From NCBI GenBank assembly GCA_001567115.1, contig LMZT01000142.1, positions 1 through 46,462 on the forward strand: 46,462 nt of DNA, given 5' to 3'. Below the pieces are notes generated by a model, which worked only from the letters and a program-made list of their open reading frames with translations, was not told where the DNA came from and made no database searches. The DNA is from Candidatus Hinthialibacteria bacterium OLB16 (lineage in GTDB: Bacteria > Hinthialibacterota > Hinthialibacteria > OLB16). Positions 27,255-35,996 of the stretch are shown here, piece by piece. Within the stretch, counting starts at the first letter, position 1. Each line of letters begins with the position of its first letter. A program made the position numbers and the translations under genes.

Positions 27255-27944
27255 ATGAAAAAAATGGTTCTGAGTGGGTGTGTGGCCCTGATCGCGCTGC
27301 TGTGCTTTGCCATGGGAGGCCATGCCACCACATTAGGCTTCGATGCCATCACCAACAACAGCGCGCAATCGGCCGCGATTGGTGAGGCGCAGTTGTCGGT
27401 GAGTGTGAACAGCTACAATGCCAACCAGGTGCTGTTTACTTTTTTTAATGTTGGCACAGCAGCCTGCTCGATCACGGATGTCTATTTTGATAATGGTTCT
27501 CCCGCCAAGACTCTGCTGAGCATGGCCGGGCTGATCGACAAGGACAATGGGACCGGTGGAGATGCGGGAGTCGATTTCAGCCCGCTCGCCAGCCCCAGCA
27601 ATCTTCCTGGCGGAAAATCGCTTGCCCAGCCATTCATTGCAAGCAAAGGGTTGTCAGCCGACTCGGACAGCCCGGTTTCCAAAAACGGTGTCAACCCAGG
27701 TGAAAAGCTGGGTGTGATCATGAACCTGCTGTCCGGCAAGACTTTCAACTCTGTGCTGGCGGCGCTGGGGAATGGCGATCTTCGTATCGGGATTCATGTC
27801 CAGGCGTTCAGCAATGGAAAGAGTGAAAGCTTCATCAATCAGAGGGCAGGCGGTTCGATGGTCGTTCCGGAACCGACCACAATCGGGCTTTTGGCGGCCG
27901 GCCTGATCAGCCTGACTGCAGCCAAACGCCGCCGTACCGCTTGA
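27255..27944 (+). CDS. PEP-CTERM sorting domain protein
   Basis: A 229-residue exported protein. N-terminal signal peptide (KKMVLSGCVALIALLCFAMGGHA), an Asn/Ser/Gly-rich body with no known domain, and a C-terminal sorting signal: VPEPTTIGLLAAG, a hydrophobic helix, then AAKRRRTA. In this family exosortase cuts at the PEP and the protein is exposed on the surface or with exopolysaccharide. AGGAGAGGAGAG precedes the ATG. A strong terminator follows. It is alone in its transcript; no exosortase gene is in the window. Confidence 0.92.
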   Translation: MKKMVLSGCVALIALLCFAMGGHATTLGFDAITNNSAQSAAIGEAQLSVSVNSYNANQVLFTFFNVGTAACSITDVYFDNGSPAKTLLSMAGLIDKDNGTGGDAGVDFSPLASPSNLPGGKSLAQPFIASKGLSADSDSPVSKNGVNPGEKLGVIMNLLSGKTFNSVLAALGNGDLRIGIHVQAFSNGKSESFINQRAGGSMVVPEPTTIGLLAAGLISLTAAKRRRTA

Positions 27945-27990
27945 GAGATTTTCCAGGATCATTCTGAAAATCAATCTGAAGTTAATCCAG

Positions 27991-28019
27991 AAAGGGGTGC
28001 AGGTTTCTGCACCCCTTTT
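27991..28019 (+). terminator. intrinsic terminator of the PEP-CTERM gene
   Basis: Twelve-base perfect stem (AAAGGGGTGCAG, 27991-28002; complement 28007-28018), loop GTTT, ending in T. It lies 46 bases after the stop. Confidence 0.92.
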
Positions 28020-28095
28020 GTTTAATCCCCTTCATTTATACGAATCAGCTTCTTTCCCCGCAGTTATAAAAAACCCTCCAGTTTGAAATTTTTTG

Positions 28096-28133
28096 TTGCC
28101 GGAGGGAGGAACTCTGGTTACCCTCCTCGGCAA
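28096..28133 (+). other. hairpin in the leader of the second beta-helix gene
   Basis: TTGCCG (28096-28101) pairs with CGGCAA (28128-28133), and a GA-rich arm can pair with CCCTCCT, giving a hairpin about 100 bases before the ATG. No known riboswitch consensus was recognised. It could be a control or stability element. Confidence 0.35.
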
Positions 28134-28231
28134 ATGCTTGCAGGACTGGAGATTCAGCAGATCTGGCTCATGGGAGTCAGACCCAGAAAAAAGGTCCACA
28201 AATCTGAGAGGAAGAAAGGAGCTGTCGAGTC

Positions 28232-29842
28232 ATGAAAAGCAGTTTAGTGCCACTCATTGCTGTAAACCTGGTCCTTGCGGCTGGAAGCTTTGCTGCCACC
28301 ATCAATGTTGGTGCACCACCGGCTTCGATTCAGGCAGCTATCAACTCGGCTGGCAATGGCGATGTGATTCAGTTGCAGAGTGGAACTTATGTCGAAGACC
28401 TGATCATTATCGGTGGAGCCAACGCCAAAACCAACCTCACCATCTAAGCCGCGCCGGGCCAGACCCCTGTGATCGAAGCGGCCAACTCTGCAATTCCGAC
28501 TCCCGCGCGTGGCATGCTCGGGCTTCTCTCCCTTTTCATCGAAGCTGTGGCGGGATATCCAGCGGATCAGCCGGATGACCATGGTTTTCTGATCGAGGGA
28601 AATGGAACCACTCTCCGGAATCTGACTATCCGAAACAACAGCATCGATGGAGATGGGCAGTTCGGGGAAGCTGCCGCGGTTCAGATTGTGGCAAATGATG
28701 TGCGCATCGAAAACTGTGTCATTGAATCTGACCCGGCGACAAATGCGGGGCGCTGCATCTATGTTTTCACTGGAAACCTCCAGGCCTTCGATCAGGCAGT
28801 TCAGGGTTTGGGGGCATCTGCTGTCTTCGGTCCGAATGGTTACACCCAGCCACAGCTCACCAGTTCGAATCTCCAGGTGGTTAATACCACATTGCGGTAT
28901 GGTGAGGCGATGTTTGACACAACCGACTTTGCAACCTATCTCGGATTGATGTTGTCGGGCGATTCTCTCTATATTCCCCCAGTCCCTTCTTCGGGAACTT
29001 TCACCAATGTCAATTTCGATGGCGGCAACCTCGCGAGTGGCACATCCAGCCTGGCCACTTGTGATGGCGGGACCTACACCTTCGACAATTGCTTCTTTCA
29101 TGATCACCGCGGGGATTTCACGATCGGTGGAGGAAATCAAACCTTCAATGATTGCACCTGGCAGCGCGCCTTGCGGGATGACCATGTCGAGTTCAACGGC
29201 TCACCGGAAGAAGGGAACAGCCCCATTGTGGCCACATTCAATAATTGCCTGTTCTGTGGCGGCGGGGATGCCGGGCGGCTGGTCAGGGTGAATGAGGGGA
29301 CGGGAACCTTCAATGCCTGTATTTTCGATGTGACCAGCACCGACCCGAACTACCGGGCCATCCAATACTCACCAGGCGATATAACCCAGGACTACTACAT
29401 CGGAGTTCCAGGACTGGATCCACCCACCCAGACATCCTGCATTCTGGATAACTGCGATGTCTATGCTCCCAGTTCAATTGGTGTTCTGGCGGAGGATGGA
29501 CCGGACTCTCATGAACCCCCCGGAACTCTCACTATTACCGACAGCATTTTCCAGGCTGCTGTGGGTGTCAGCCTGACTGCCGACAGCCCGGTTGCACTCG
29601 TCGCCAATATCAACAATAACGATATCTTCGCAGGGACTCAGGTTTCCAACACCGGCAGCTTCACTGTGAATGCCGCCAGCAATCTGAATGTCGATCCGGG
29701 CTATACTGCCCCAGGTTGCGACAAGGATGGCTTCCTTTACAGCAATCAAGCTCTTGCGACTGCTGGTACGAATGGCAGTGCTCTCGGTTCCCAGGGACCG
29801 ATCGCACCCTCTGCTATCATCGACTGGTCACTGTATCAATAA
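28232..29842 (+). pseudogene. secreted right-handed beta-helix protein with an in-frame TAA
   Basis: AAGGAG (28215-28220) lies 11 bases before ATG 28232. A signal peptide (MKSSLVPLIAVNLVLAAGSFA) leads into the first coil (SIQAAINSAGNGDVIQL, YVEDLIIIGGANAKTNLTI), then TAA at 28445-28447 and the same frame continues (AAPGQTPVIEAAN and on) to 29842. A CAA-to-TAA change would explain it (NLTIQAAPG in a relative would be expected). Full length is about 536 residues. It is a paralog of 9005-10772 and ends similarly, in IIDWSLYQ. Repeated coils (VRIENCVIES, TYTFDNCFFHDHRG, QTFNDCTWQ, ATFNNCLFCGGG) mark the helix. It could be a real nonsense mutation, a sequencing error, or less likely a readthrough codon. 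Confidence 0.8.
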
Positions 29843-29878
29843 GCCGGCTGGTTGATTCGGATTTATTCGTCATGTCGA

Positions 29879-29907
29879 GGGGGCATCGGAAACGATGCCC
29901 CCTTTTT
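29879..29907 (+). terminator. intrinsic terminator after the second beta-helix gene
   Basis: Ten-base stem GGGGGCATCG (29879-29888), GAAA loop, complement 29893-29902, then TTTTT. It also sits at the 3' end of the convergent fucosidase gene. Confidence 0.93.
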
Positions 29908-29927
29908 CGTGGTGGTGTCTGGCCGGT

Positions 29928-31277
29928 CTATTCCACACCCTTCAGGCGGATCACAAAGGCATGACGGATTGTATTGTTATCCGGGGGAATGACCGGCATG
30001 GAAATGTGGATTTTTCCATTTTCGACTTTGCAGGCCAGCGGTTCGGGCCAGCCCAGCAGGGAGGCTTCAACTGTTCCCCCGGCTTTGGGTGATTCCAGAG
30101 CCAGTTCCGCTCCGGGCCATTTGAGCAGGTGGGCATAAACCGCCCCATCACGTGTGGTGTAACGCACTGAATCTCCTTCGGCATTCACCCGCCAGGGGCT
30201 GGAGCCATAAATCCCTTCGCCATTCTCCTTCAGCCAGTCACCGATCTCGAGCAGGCGCTGCTGCATGATCACAGGGATCCGTCCATCGGCGGTCGGCCCG
30301 ATATCGAGCAGCAGATTGCCTCCCCTGGCGACCAGCTCGATCAGCAGGTGAATCAGCTCGCCAGCCGGTTTGTACTCATCGATGGTTTCATTCCGGTTGT
30401 ATCCGAAAGAAGCCCCCATCCCGCGGCATTCCTCCCACTTGCGTTTCTGGAAAGCATCCTCAGGAGCCTGATAGATGTTTCCGTATTCGGTGGTGTAGTA
30501 GCCGCCATGATGGCCGCGTGTGTCTTTGCCCCAGCGGTCATCGACAATGACATCCTCACGTGAGGGCGATTCATTGTAGAGCCAGGCCAGAAATTCGGTG
30601 CTGCGCCAGACATCGCTGGGGTGGTCCCATTCACCATCGCTGAAGATCAGTGAGGGTTGATAACGGTTCACCAGATCCTTGAGCTGCGGAAGCATGTGCT
30701 GATCGACATAACGGTGCACATCGGTTTTGTAAATCGGGTTGAACCACTCATAGAGCGAATAGTAAAAGCCCATTTTCAGCCCACGGTCCCGGACTGCCTG
30801 GGTCAGATCGCCGCAGAGATCGCGATGCGGGCCGATATCGACACTGTTCCAGTTCCAGCTGTCCGGGCTGGGCCACAGGCAGAATCCCTCATGGTGCTTC
30901 GAAGTCAGGACCACATACTTCGCGCCGGAGCGTGCGAAGATATCGGCCCACTGCGCCGGATCGAACATTTCCGCTTTGAACATCGGAGCGAAATCCTGGT
31001 ATTTAAAATCCTCGCCATAGGTCTTGAGATGGAACTTCCAGGTTTCTCCATTGGGATCCATCATGTCATTCCAGTACCATTCCGAATACTTTCCCTTCGA
31101 ACCCCAGGCAGGAACCGCATAGACTCCCCAGTGGATGAAGATGCCGAACTTGGCTTCATCGAACCAGGCGGGATTCGGGCGGCTGTCCAGGGACTCCCAG
31201 GTGGGTTCATAAGTGACCGCTGTCGCAGCGCCTGCCATCATTCCCACCATCAGTAAAACTGCCAGAATGTACCTCAT
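29928..31277 (-). CDS. alpha-L-fucosidase (GH29), exported
   Basis: A hydrolase of about 449 residues that cuts alpha-linked L-fucose from glycans. Signal peptide: MRYILAVLLMVGMMAGAATA. The catalytic domain has FGIFIHWGVYAVPAWG, VVLTSKHHEGFCLWPS and the probable nucleophile Asp in LIFSDGEWDHP. The C-terminal part is a beta-sandwich ending near VIRLKGVE. Start ATG 31277 has GGAGG nine bases upstream; the longer frame to 31316 adds 13 residues before the signal peptide. It follows a Gfo/Idh/MocA oxidoreductase by 42 bases, so released fucose or a derivative may be processed by the upstream dehydrogenase. Confidence 0.92.
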   Translation of the reverse strand: MRYILAVLLMVGMMAGAATAVTYEPTWESLDSRPNPAWFDEAKFGIFIHWGVYAVPAWGSKGKYSEWYWNDMMDPNGETWKFHLKTYGEDFKYQDFAPMFKAEMFDPAQWADIFARSGAKYVVLTSKHHEGFCLWPSPDSWNWNSVDIGPHRDLCGDLTQAVRDRGLKMGFYYSLYEWFNPIYKTDVHRYVDQHMLPQLKDLVNRYQPSLIFSDGEWDHPSDVWRSTEFLAWLYNESPSREDVIVDDRWGKDTRGHHGGYYTTEYGNIYQAPEDAFQKRKWEECRGMGASFGYNRNETIDEYKPAGELIHLLIELVARGGNLLLDIGPTADGRIPVIMQQRLLEIGDWLKENGEGIYGSSPWRVNAEGDSVRYTTRDGAVYAHLLKWPGAELALESPKAGGTVEASLLGWPEPLACKVENGKIHISMPVIPPDNNTIRHAFVIRLKGVE

Positions 31278-31319
31278 GTAAATGTGCCTCCATTTGTTTT
31301 CAGTGCAACTGCACAAGGA

Positions 31320-32330
31320 TCACAGATAAACACGCTGCTCTTCGCGGCTGCTGCGGTAAATGCTGGTGATCAGGTGGACCGACTTGCGCGCCTCAGCGCC
31401 GGTGACCACCGGGTCACGCCCCTCCTGGATGGCCTGGATCATATCACGGATATGATATTCATGCCCCGCAGTGGTAATCGCTTTGGGGTCTCCATAACCG
31501 CCTCCCTGGCTGTGGGAGGAATCGGCGATTTCGGGTTCGCCATCGATAACACACTTCTTCAGGCGGGTGTCTTCCAGCAGGATGCTGCCCTTTTCGCCAT
31601 GGATTTCGATCCGTGTTTCAATGCCGGGTTTGGCGCAGGTGGTGGCCTCGATGACTCCCTGACCGCCCCCTTTCCACTTGATGATAGAATGGCTGGCATC
31701 TTCCACCTCGATGCGGTGTCCCAGAGTGGAAGCCAGTGAATACACCCATTCCGGCTCCCCTGCCAGCCACTGGATCAGATCCACCCAGTGAACTCCCTGG
31801 TTCATGGTGGCTCCGCCTCCATCGAACTCCCAGGTCCCACGCCAGGCGGCTGAATCATAGTATTCCTGGGAACGGTAATATTTGATGTAGGCATCCGCCA
31901 CCAGAATCTTGCCCAGACGTCCTTCCTGGATGATCTGCCTGGCCTGCCGTGGGCCATCGAAAGTGCGAAACTGAAGAATTCCCCCCAGCTTCACTCCAGC
32001 CTTACGGCATTCGGCGATCATCCGGTCGATTTTTTCTGTGGTGACCTCCATCGGCTTTTCACACAGGATATGGGCGCCCGCATGAGCGGCTTCAAGGACG
32101 GGAGCCATGTGCCACCCGCTCGGAGTGGCGACAGTGACGACCTCACATCCTCCCGATTGCACCAGGTCTTCGATGCTGTTGAACACAGGGATGTTGTGCT
32201 GCTGGCCGAATTTGTGGGCTGCTTCGGGGAATTTGTCATAGACGCCCCCCAGCTCGGCTCCCTCCACCTGTTCAATCGCCCTGCGATGAAAATCAGCGAT
32301 GACACCGACTCCGACCAAGCCAAAGCGCAT
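31320..32330 (-). CDS. Gfo/Idh/MocA family oxidoreductase
   Basis: An NAD(P)-dependent sugar dehydrogenase of about 336 residues. Rossmann motif FGLVGVGVIADFH, family motif EKP in HILCEKPMEV, and substrate-domain motif GGGATMNQGVHWVDLIQWL with a candidate catalytic His. GGAGG lies ten bases before ATG 32330. It heads a two-gene unit with the GH29 fucosidase. It differs from the copy at 4430-5422 and probably serves a different sugar; fucose is the best guess from context only. Confidence 0.88.
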   Translation of the reverse strand: MRFGLVGVGVIADFHRRAIEQVEGAELGGVYDKFPEAAHKFGQQHNIPVFNSIEDLVQSGGCEVVTVATPSGWHMAPVLEAAHAGAHILCEKPMEVTTEKIDRMIAECRKAGVKLGGILQFRTFDGPRQARQIIQEGRLGKILVADAYIKYYRSQEYYDSAAWRGTWEFDGGGATMNQGVHWVDLIQWLAGEPEWVYSLASTLGHRIEVEDASHSIIKWKGGGQGVIEATTCAKPGIETRIEIHGEKGSILLEDTRLKKCVIDGEPEIADSSHSQGGGYGDPKAITTAGHEYHIRDMIQAIQEGRDPVVTGAEARKSVHLITSIYRSSREEQRVYL

Positions 32331-32414
32331 GAGGCCAGTTCCTCCCACTGTGTTGAATGTGGTGCCGATTATGGGAAGGCCCGCAGAGAATGACAACCAC
32401 TGAGTGAGAGGCGG

Positions 32415-33893
32415 TCAGCGAACCTGGTTCCCCTGCTGCTCGATGAGTATCTGCAGATCTTTGCTGTCGACTCGGCCATCTCCATTGATGTCAGGGGAGA
32501 GAGTCGGGCGTGGGGTCAGTGTCCGGGTTGGAGAAAGTGTGCGTGTGGGAGTGGCTGTCCGGGTCGGTGTTTGAGTGATGGCCGGGTACTGTGTGGGGGT
32601 GGAGGTGGGAGTCGGAGTCTCGACAGCTGGAAGGGCATTCAGAAAAACCACCAGGTTTCCAGGAATGCCGGAGGGAATGAAGCCTTCATTGGCTACTGCC
32701 AGATCCGCCCGTCCATCCCGGTTGAAATCATCGGCGCTGATTCCCATGCTGACCCGCCCCTCCGCGCTGAAAGAGAGAGGCTGGCTCGAGGCATAGGTCC
32801 GCGGGGAGGCTGCTCCATCATTCAGGAACACCATCACAGTCCCATTTGTGAAGGTATCTCCCGGCAGCACAGCGGCGATATCAAGGAAGGAATCTCCATT
32901 GAAATCGGCTGTGGCGATCTTGGTGACTCCCTTGCCGGGATCCAGGAAAGTGGATTGGGCAGGCGGCTGGCTGGTGCCATTTCCATACAGGATCGCCACA
33001 GCATGGGAGGCATCGGTGAGTGTGTTGAACAGGCCGCCATTGGCGACAACCAGATCCAGATGGTGGTCTCCATCCATATCCCTCATCAGGACATCGTATT
33101 CGAGGTGGGCGCCGGAACCTCCGGTAGCGAGGTTGATGCTGTTCGGGAACCATCCGCTGCCATCGCCAAAGAAGACCCAGACCCGCAGACGGTCAACCAT
33201 GGCGATATCCAGTAACCCATCCTCATTGAAGTCTCCGAGATCCAGGTTCTCGCCCGCACTTTGTGAAATCAGAGCCGATTCAAAAAAGGGGTTGAATCCC
33301 CCACCGCTGGTTCCGAGGTAAGTCAGCAGGCGAGGGTCGAGATACAACGACAGCGCCAGATCCGGCAGTGAGTCATAACCGGGGTTGAAATGCCCGGCGC
33401 GCACTGCGGTGGGATTCACACCCATATCGGCGGTGATCTGAACCGGTGGGGAGACGAAGGTTCCAGGTGACAGGGGCTGATTATAGTAGATCTGGATCGA
33501 GTTGCCGGTGCTTCCTCCCGGGTTGGGGGCATTCGCCACAAGAATATCCAGCAGGCCATCCTTGTTCAGGTCGAACAGCGAGGCGTATTCGTTTTCTTCC
33601 CCACCGGCCTGGTCGGTGGCATTGGTGACACGGGTGGCGATGGCATGGCGCCGGGGAAAATTTCCTCCTCCATCACCGAAGTAAAGGGAGATGAATCCAT
33701 TGTCCGCAGTGACCAGATCGAGGAAGCCATCCTGGTCGAGATCCCCGCATTCGACCGACTCCGGCCCGGCATTCAAGGCCGAGGAAGCCGGATAAACCTG
33801 CGCGGGCTGGAATGTGAGAGCGAATCCGGTCTGGGAGAACCCCGCCAGTAACACAAATAAAATTGATCGAATTTGCTTTATCTTGGTGAGCAT
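32415..33893 (-). CDS. secreted FG-GAP/VCBS-repeat protein with Thr-Pro linker and dockerin-like end
   Basis: A signal peptide (ILFVLLAGFSQTGFA) is followed by about six repeats with calcium-type loops (DLDQDGFLDLV, DLNKDGLLDIL, DFNEDGLLDIA, DFNGDSFLDIA, DFNRDGRADLA), as in FG-GAP/integrin-like beta-propellers. Then comes a Thr/Pro linker of about 45 residues (TPTPTSTPT style) and one dockerin-like loop DINGDGRVDSKDLQIL. One loop is not a full dockerin, which normally has two. Start is placed at ATG 33893; GTG 33929 in frame is possible. Neither has a clear ribosome site, and a TATATT box lies only seven bases before ATG 33893. It is an extracellular or surface protein of unknown binding target. 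Confidence 0.82.
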   Translation of the reverse strand: MLTKIKQIRSILFVLLAGFSQTGFALTFQPAQVYPASSALNAGPESVECGDLDQDGFLDLVTADNGFISLYFGDGGGNFPRRHAIATRVTNATDQAGGEENEYASLFDLNKDGLLDILVANAPNPGGSTGNSIQIYYNQPLSPGTFVSPPVQITADMGVNPTAVRAGHFNPGYDSLPDLALSLYLDPRLLTYLGTSGGGFNPFFESALISQSAGENLDLGDFNEDGLLDIAMVDRLRVWVFFGDGSGWFPNSINLATGGSGAHLEYDVLMRDMDGDHHLDLVVANGGLFNTLTDASHAVAILYGNGTSQPPAQSTFLDPGKGVTKIATADFNGDSFLDIAAVLPGDTFTNGTVMVFLNDGAASPRTYASSQPLSFSAEGRVSMGISADDFNRDGRADLAVANEGFIPSGIPGNLVVFLNALPAVETPTPTSTPTQYPAITQTPTRTATPTRTLSPTRTLTPRPTLSPDINGDGRVDSKDLQILIEQQGNQVR

Positions 33894-33988
33894 ATAGGAT
33901 AATATAGCAGGGTCTTGAGAGTTCTTCACAGGGAAGGAAGCTTGAGAGTAAAAAGAAGACTTTCAATACAAGCCAGGAAACAGGAATC

Positions 33989-34489
33989 ATGAGCCAGGAA
34001 AACCAGAATCTCTCCTCCAAACCTATCCAGTGTGTGGTTCTGACCATCCATGATGGAACCAGCTCCAATCATGATTCCAGCGGCAAGCTGATCGAATCCC
34101 TGCTGCATGAGGGGGGCCATGAGGTGGTTTACCGCCGGGTGGTCAAGCAATCGGAGGCGGCTGTTCGAGAAGCCTTTGCGGAAGCCCTGGCCGATGATGA
34201 GTGCGAAGTGATCCTGACAACAGGTGGAATCGGAGTGTCTCATAAGGATGAAGTCTGGGACATCCTCCACAGCCTGTATCAGAAACGGATCGATAGTTTT
34301 GGAAATTTATTGAATACCCTGATATTCGCTGAATCCGGCCCGGCCTGCCTGTATTCCCGTCCGAGCGCTGGAATCATCGAAAAACATCCGGTATTCAGCC
34401 TGCCATTGAACTCCACCTCGATCCGGGTTGCGCTCGAAAAGCTGATCCTCCCTGAATTGAACACCCTCGTTCTCGAAGCACGCAAGTAA
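33989..34489 (+). CDS. MoaB/MogA-like molybdenum-cofactor domain protein
   Basis: A 166-residue protein of the molybdopterin-binding fold. The family stretch VILTTGGIGVSHKDEVWDIL holds the glycine-rich loop; QCVVLTIHDGTSSNHDSSGKLI is the usual first strand. In the pathway MoaB/Mog adenylates molybdopterin before metal insertion. Here the normal TGGTG is TGGIG and the following Arg-Asp is changed to Lys-Asp, so the role is uncertain. No other cofactor gene is near. AGGAA precedes the ATG. It is the last host-like gene before the phage block. Confidence 0.75.
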   Translation: MSQENQNLSSKPIQCVVLTIHDGTSSNHDSSGKLIESLLHEGGHEVVYRRVVKQSEAAVREAFAEALADDECEVILTTGGIGVSHKDEVWDILHSLYQKRIDSFGNLLNTLIFAESGPACLYSRPSAGIIEKHPVFSLPLNSTSIRVALEKLILPELNTLVLEARK

Positions 34490-34509
34490 TCTGTCCTGAT
34501 TTTCAGACA

Positions 34510-34530
34510 ACCCCAGTTTCCAATCCTGGG
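34510..34530 (+). terminator. possible weak terminator after the MoaB-like gene
   Basis: Stem CCCCAG (34510-34515) with CTGGGG (34525-34530), nine-base loop. There is no T run directly after it; TTTTT occurs 31 bases later. Confidence 0.3.
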
Positions 34531-34660
34531 GGATCACCTGCTGTCCATGCTGCCGGGCCGTTTTTCTTGAATATTTATTAGTTGATCAGATAGAAATGAC
34601 ACATCGGGTGCTGTTTGCCGGGATAAGTGGAGGCCTTGAGGCGCTCCCAGGAGGCAGACA

Positions 34661-35959
34661 GTGGGCATTTCTCAGTGGTTCCAGTTATTCCGTAAAAAGG
34701 CCGCCGCACATTCACCTGTAGAACCAATCCGATCCCTCCCTGTACCCCATGCTCCCTCCATACCGACTGCGCCCAGGGCCTCCAGCATGAATGGGGCCTG
34801 GAAGGTGGATTCATCCCGTTATGGCGGGATCATTCCACCCCAGGATCTGATGCCTGAGAGATGGCATGCCTTTTACCGTTACTTGCGGGACCACATTCCC
34901 GATGTCTCGGCGGGAGTCTGGGCCTGGGTGCGTTTATGTTCGACTGCGCACTCACTGGATTATATCGGTGGAACCACCAGCGAGCGTGCCGATGCCCAGG
35001 TGCTTCTTGAGGAACTGGAACGGCGTCTGCTGGAATCCACCTTCGACCATCGCCCCGGTTTCGATGGATTGATCGACCAGTTTTACCAATCCGTTTTTAC
35101 AGTCGGTGCCTACTCCGGGGAGGTGGTGGCTCTGGAAAGCCGCAGCGGGATTTCACACTTTGCGCCGATCGATCCATCCAGCATCCGTTTCAAGCGCTAT
35201 TCAACCTCCGGGCGGATGATTCCCTGCCAGCTTGCTGAGGATGGCAGCCTCAAGCCCCTGCCGGAGGTTTCATTCTTTTATTATGGGCTGGATGCGGATG
35301 CGGAGAACCCTTATGGGCGTTCTCCCCTTTCCAGCCTGCCTTTTGTGCTGCGGCTGCAACAGCAGCTGTTCGAGGATATGGGCAAGGCGGCGCATAATGC
35401 CGGATATCCCTCGCTGCATGTCCGCTACCAGGCCCCCGAGCGTGAACCAGGGGAGGGGGTCGATGCGTATCGCGAAAGAATCCAGGGTGAATTCGATTCG
35501 ATCGATCAGGCTCTGCGGACTCGCTCACCCGAAAGCAATTTCCTCACCCAGGCCAATGTCGAAATCGCCTATGTCGGACCCAATGGCCAGATGCTGCGCT
35601 GGAGGGAAACCCTCGAGACCATCAGCGAGCAGGTGGTGTCTGCCCTGCACCTGGCTCCTTTTCTCATCGGACGCAATTATGGCACCACCCAGAGCTGGGC
35701 GCGTGCGCAGTATGATCTGATGATCAACAACGCCGCATCGGTGCAGCGCGCCGCTGCACGGCTGATCGAGTGGATCGCCAACCTGGAGCTGGCCTTCCAC
35801 AGATTCGATGTCAGGGTGCGCTGCCGTTTCGCCCCGCATCATGGCTGGAATGATGTCGATGAGGCGCGTGCACGGCAGATCCATGTTCAAACCCTGCTCA
35901 CACTCAAAGCACAAGGCTTGATCGAGGATGACCGCATCACCCGCGAACTCGATATCTGA
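34661..35959 (+). CDS. phage portal protein
   Basis: A 432-residue protein of the HK97/SPP1-like portal fold, the dodecameric ring at the capsid vertex through which DNA is packaged. Signs: an N-terminal variable tail, the core SFFYYGLDADAENPYGRSPLSSL, a long alpha region ending DLMINNAASVQRAAARLIEWIANL, and the family segment SALHLAPFLIGRNYGTTQSWARAQ (portal cores carry such a clip/stem). GTG 34661 starts six bases after AGGAGG. It opens the block and is followed by a 37-base gap. Identity is from motif pattern, so moderate confidence. Confidence 0.75.
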   Translation: MGISQWFQLFRKKAAAHSPVEPIRSLPVPHAPSIPTAPRASSMNGAWKVDSSRYGGIIPPQDLMPERWHAFYRYLRDHIPDVSAGVWAWVRLCSTAHSLDYIGGTTSERADAQVLLEELERRLLESTFDHRPGFDGLIDQFYQSVFTVGAYSGEVVALESRSGISHFAPIDPSSIRFKRYSTSGRMIPCQLAEDGSLKPLPEVSFFYYGLDADAENPYGRSPLSSLPFVLRLQQQLFEDMGKAAHNAGYPSLHVRYQAPEREPGEGVDAYRERIQGEFDSIDQALRTRSPESNFLTQANVEIAYVGPNGQMLRWRETLETISEQVVSALHLAPFLIGRNYGTTQSWARAQYDLMINNAASVQRAAARLIEWIANLELAFHRFDVRVRCRFAPHHGWNDVDEARARQIHVQTLLTLKAQGLIEDDRITRELDI

Positions 35960-35996
35960 TTAATCCCGAAAAATTAACAAGGCAAGGAAAGAGACG

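Noticed and set aside
28127-28143. Second sigma-54-like box before the beta-helix gene
   Set aside because: GG and GC are nine bases apart rather than ten, and the match is weaker.
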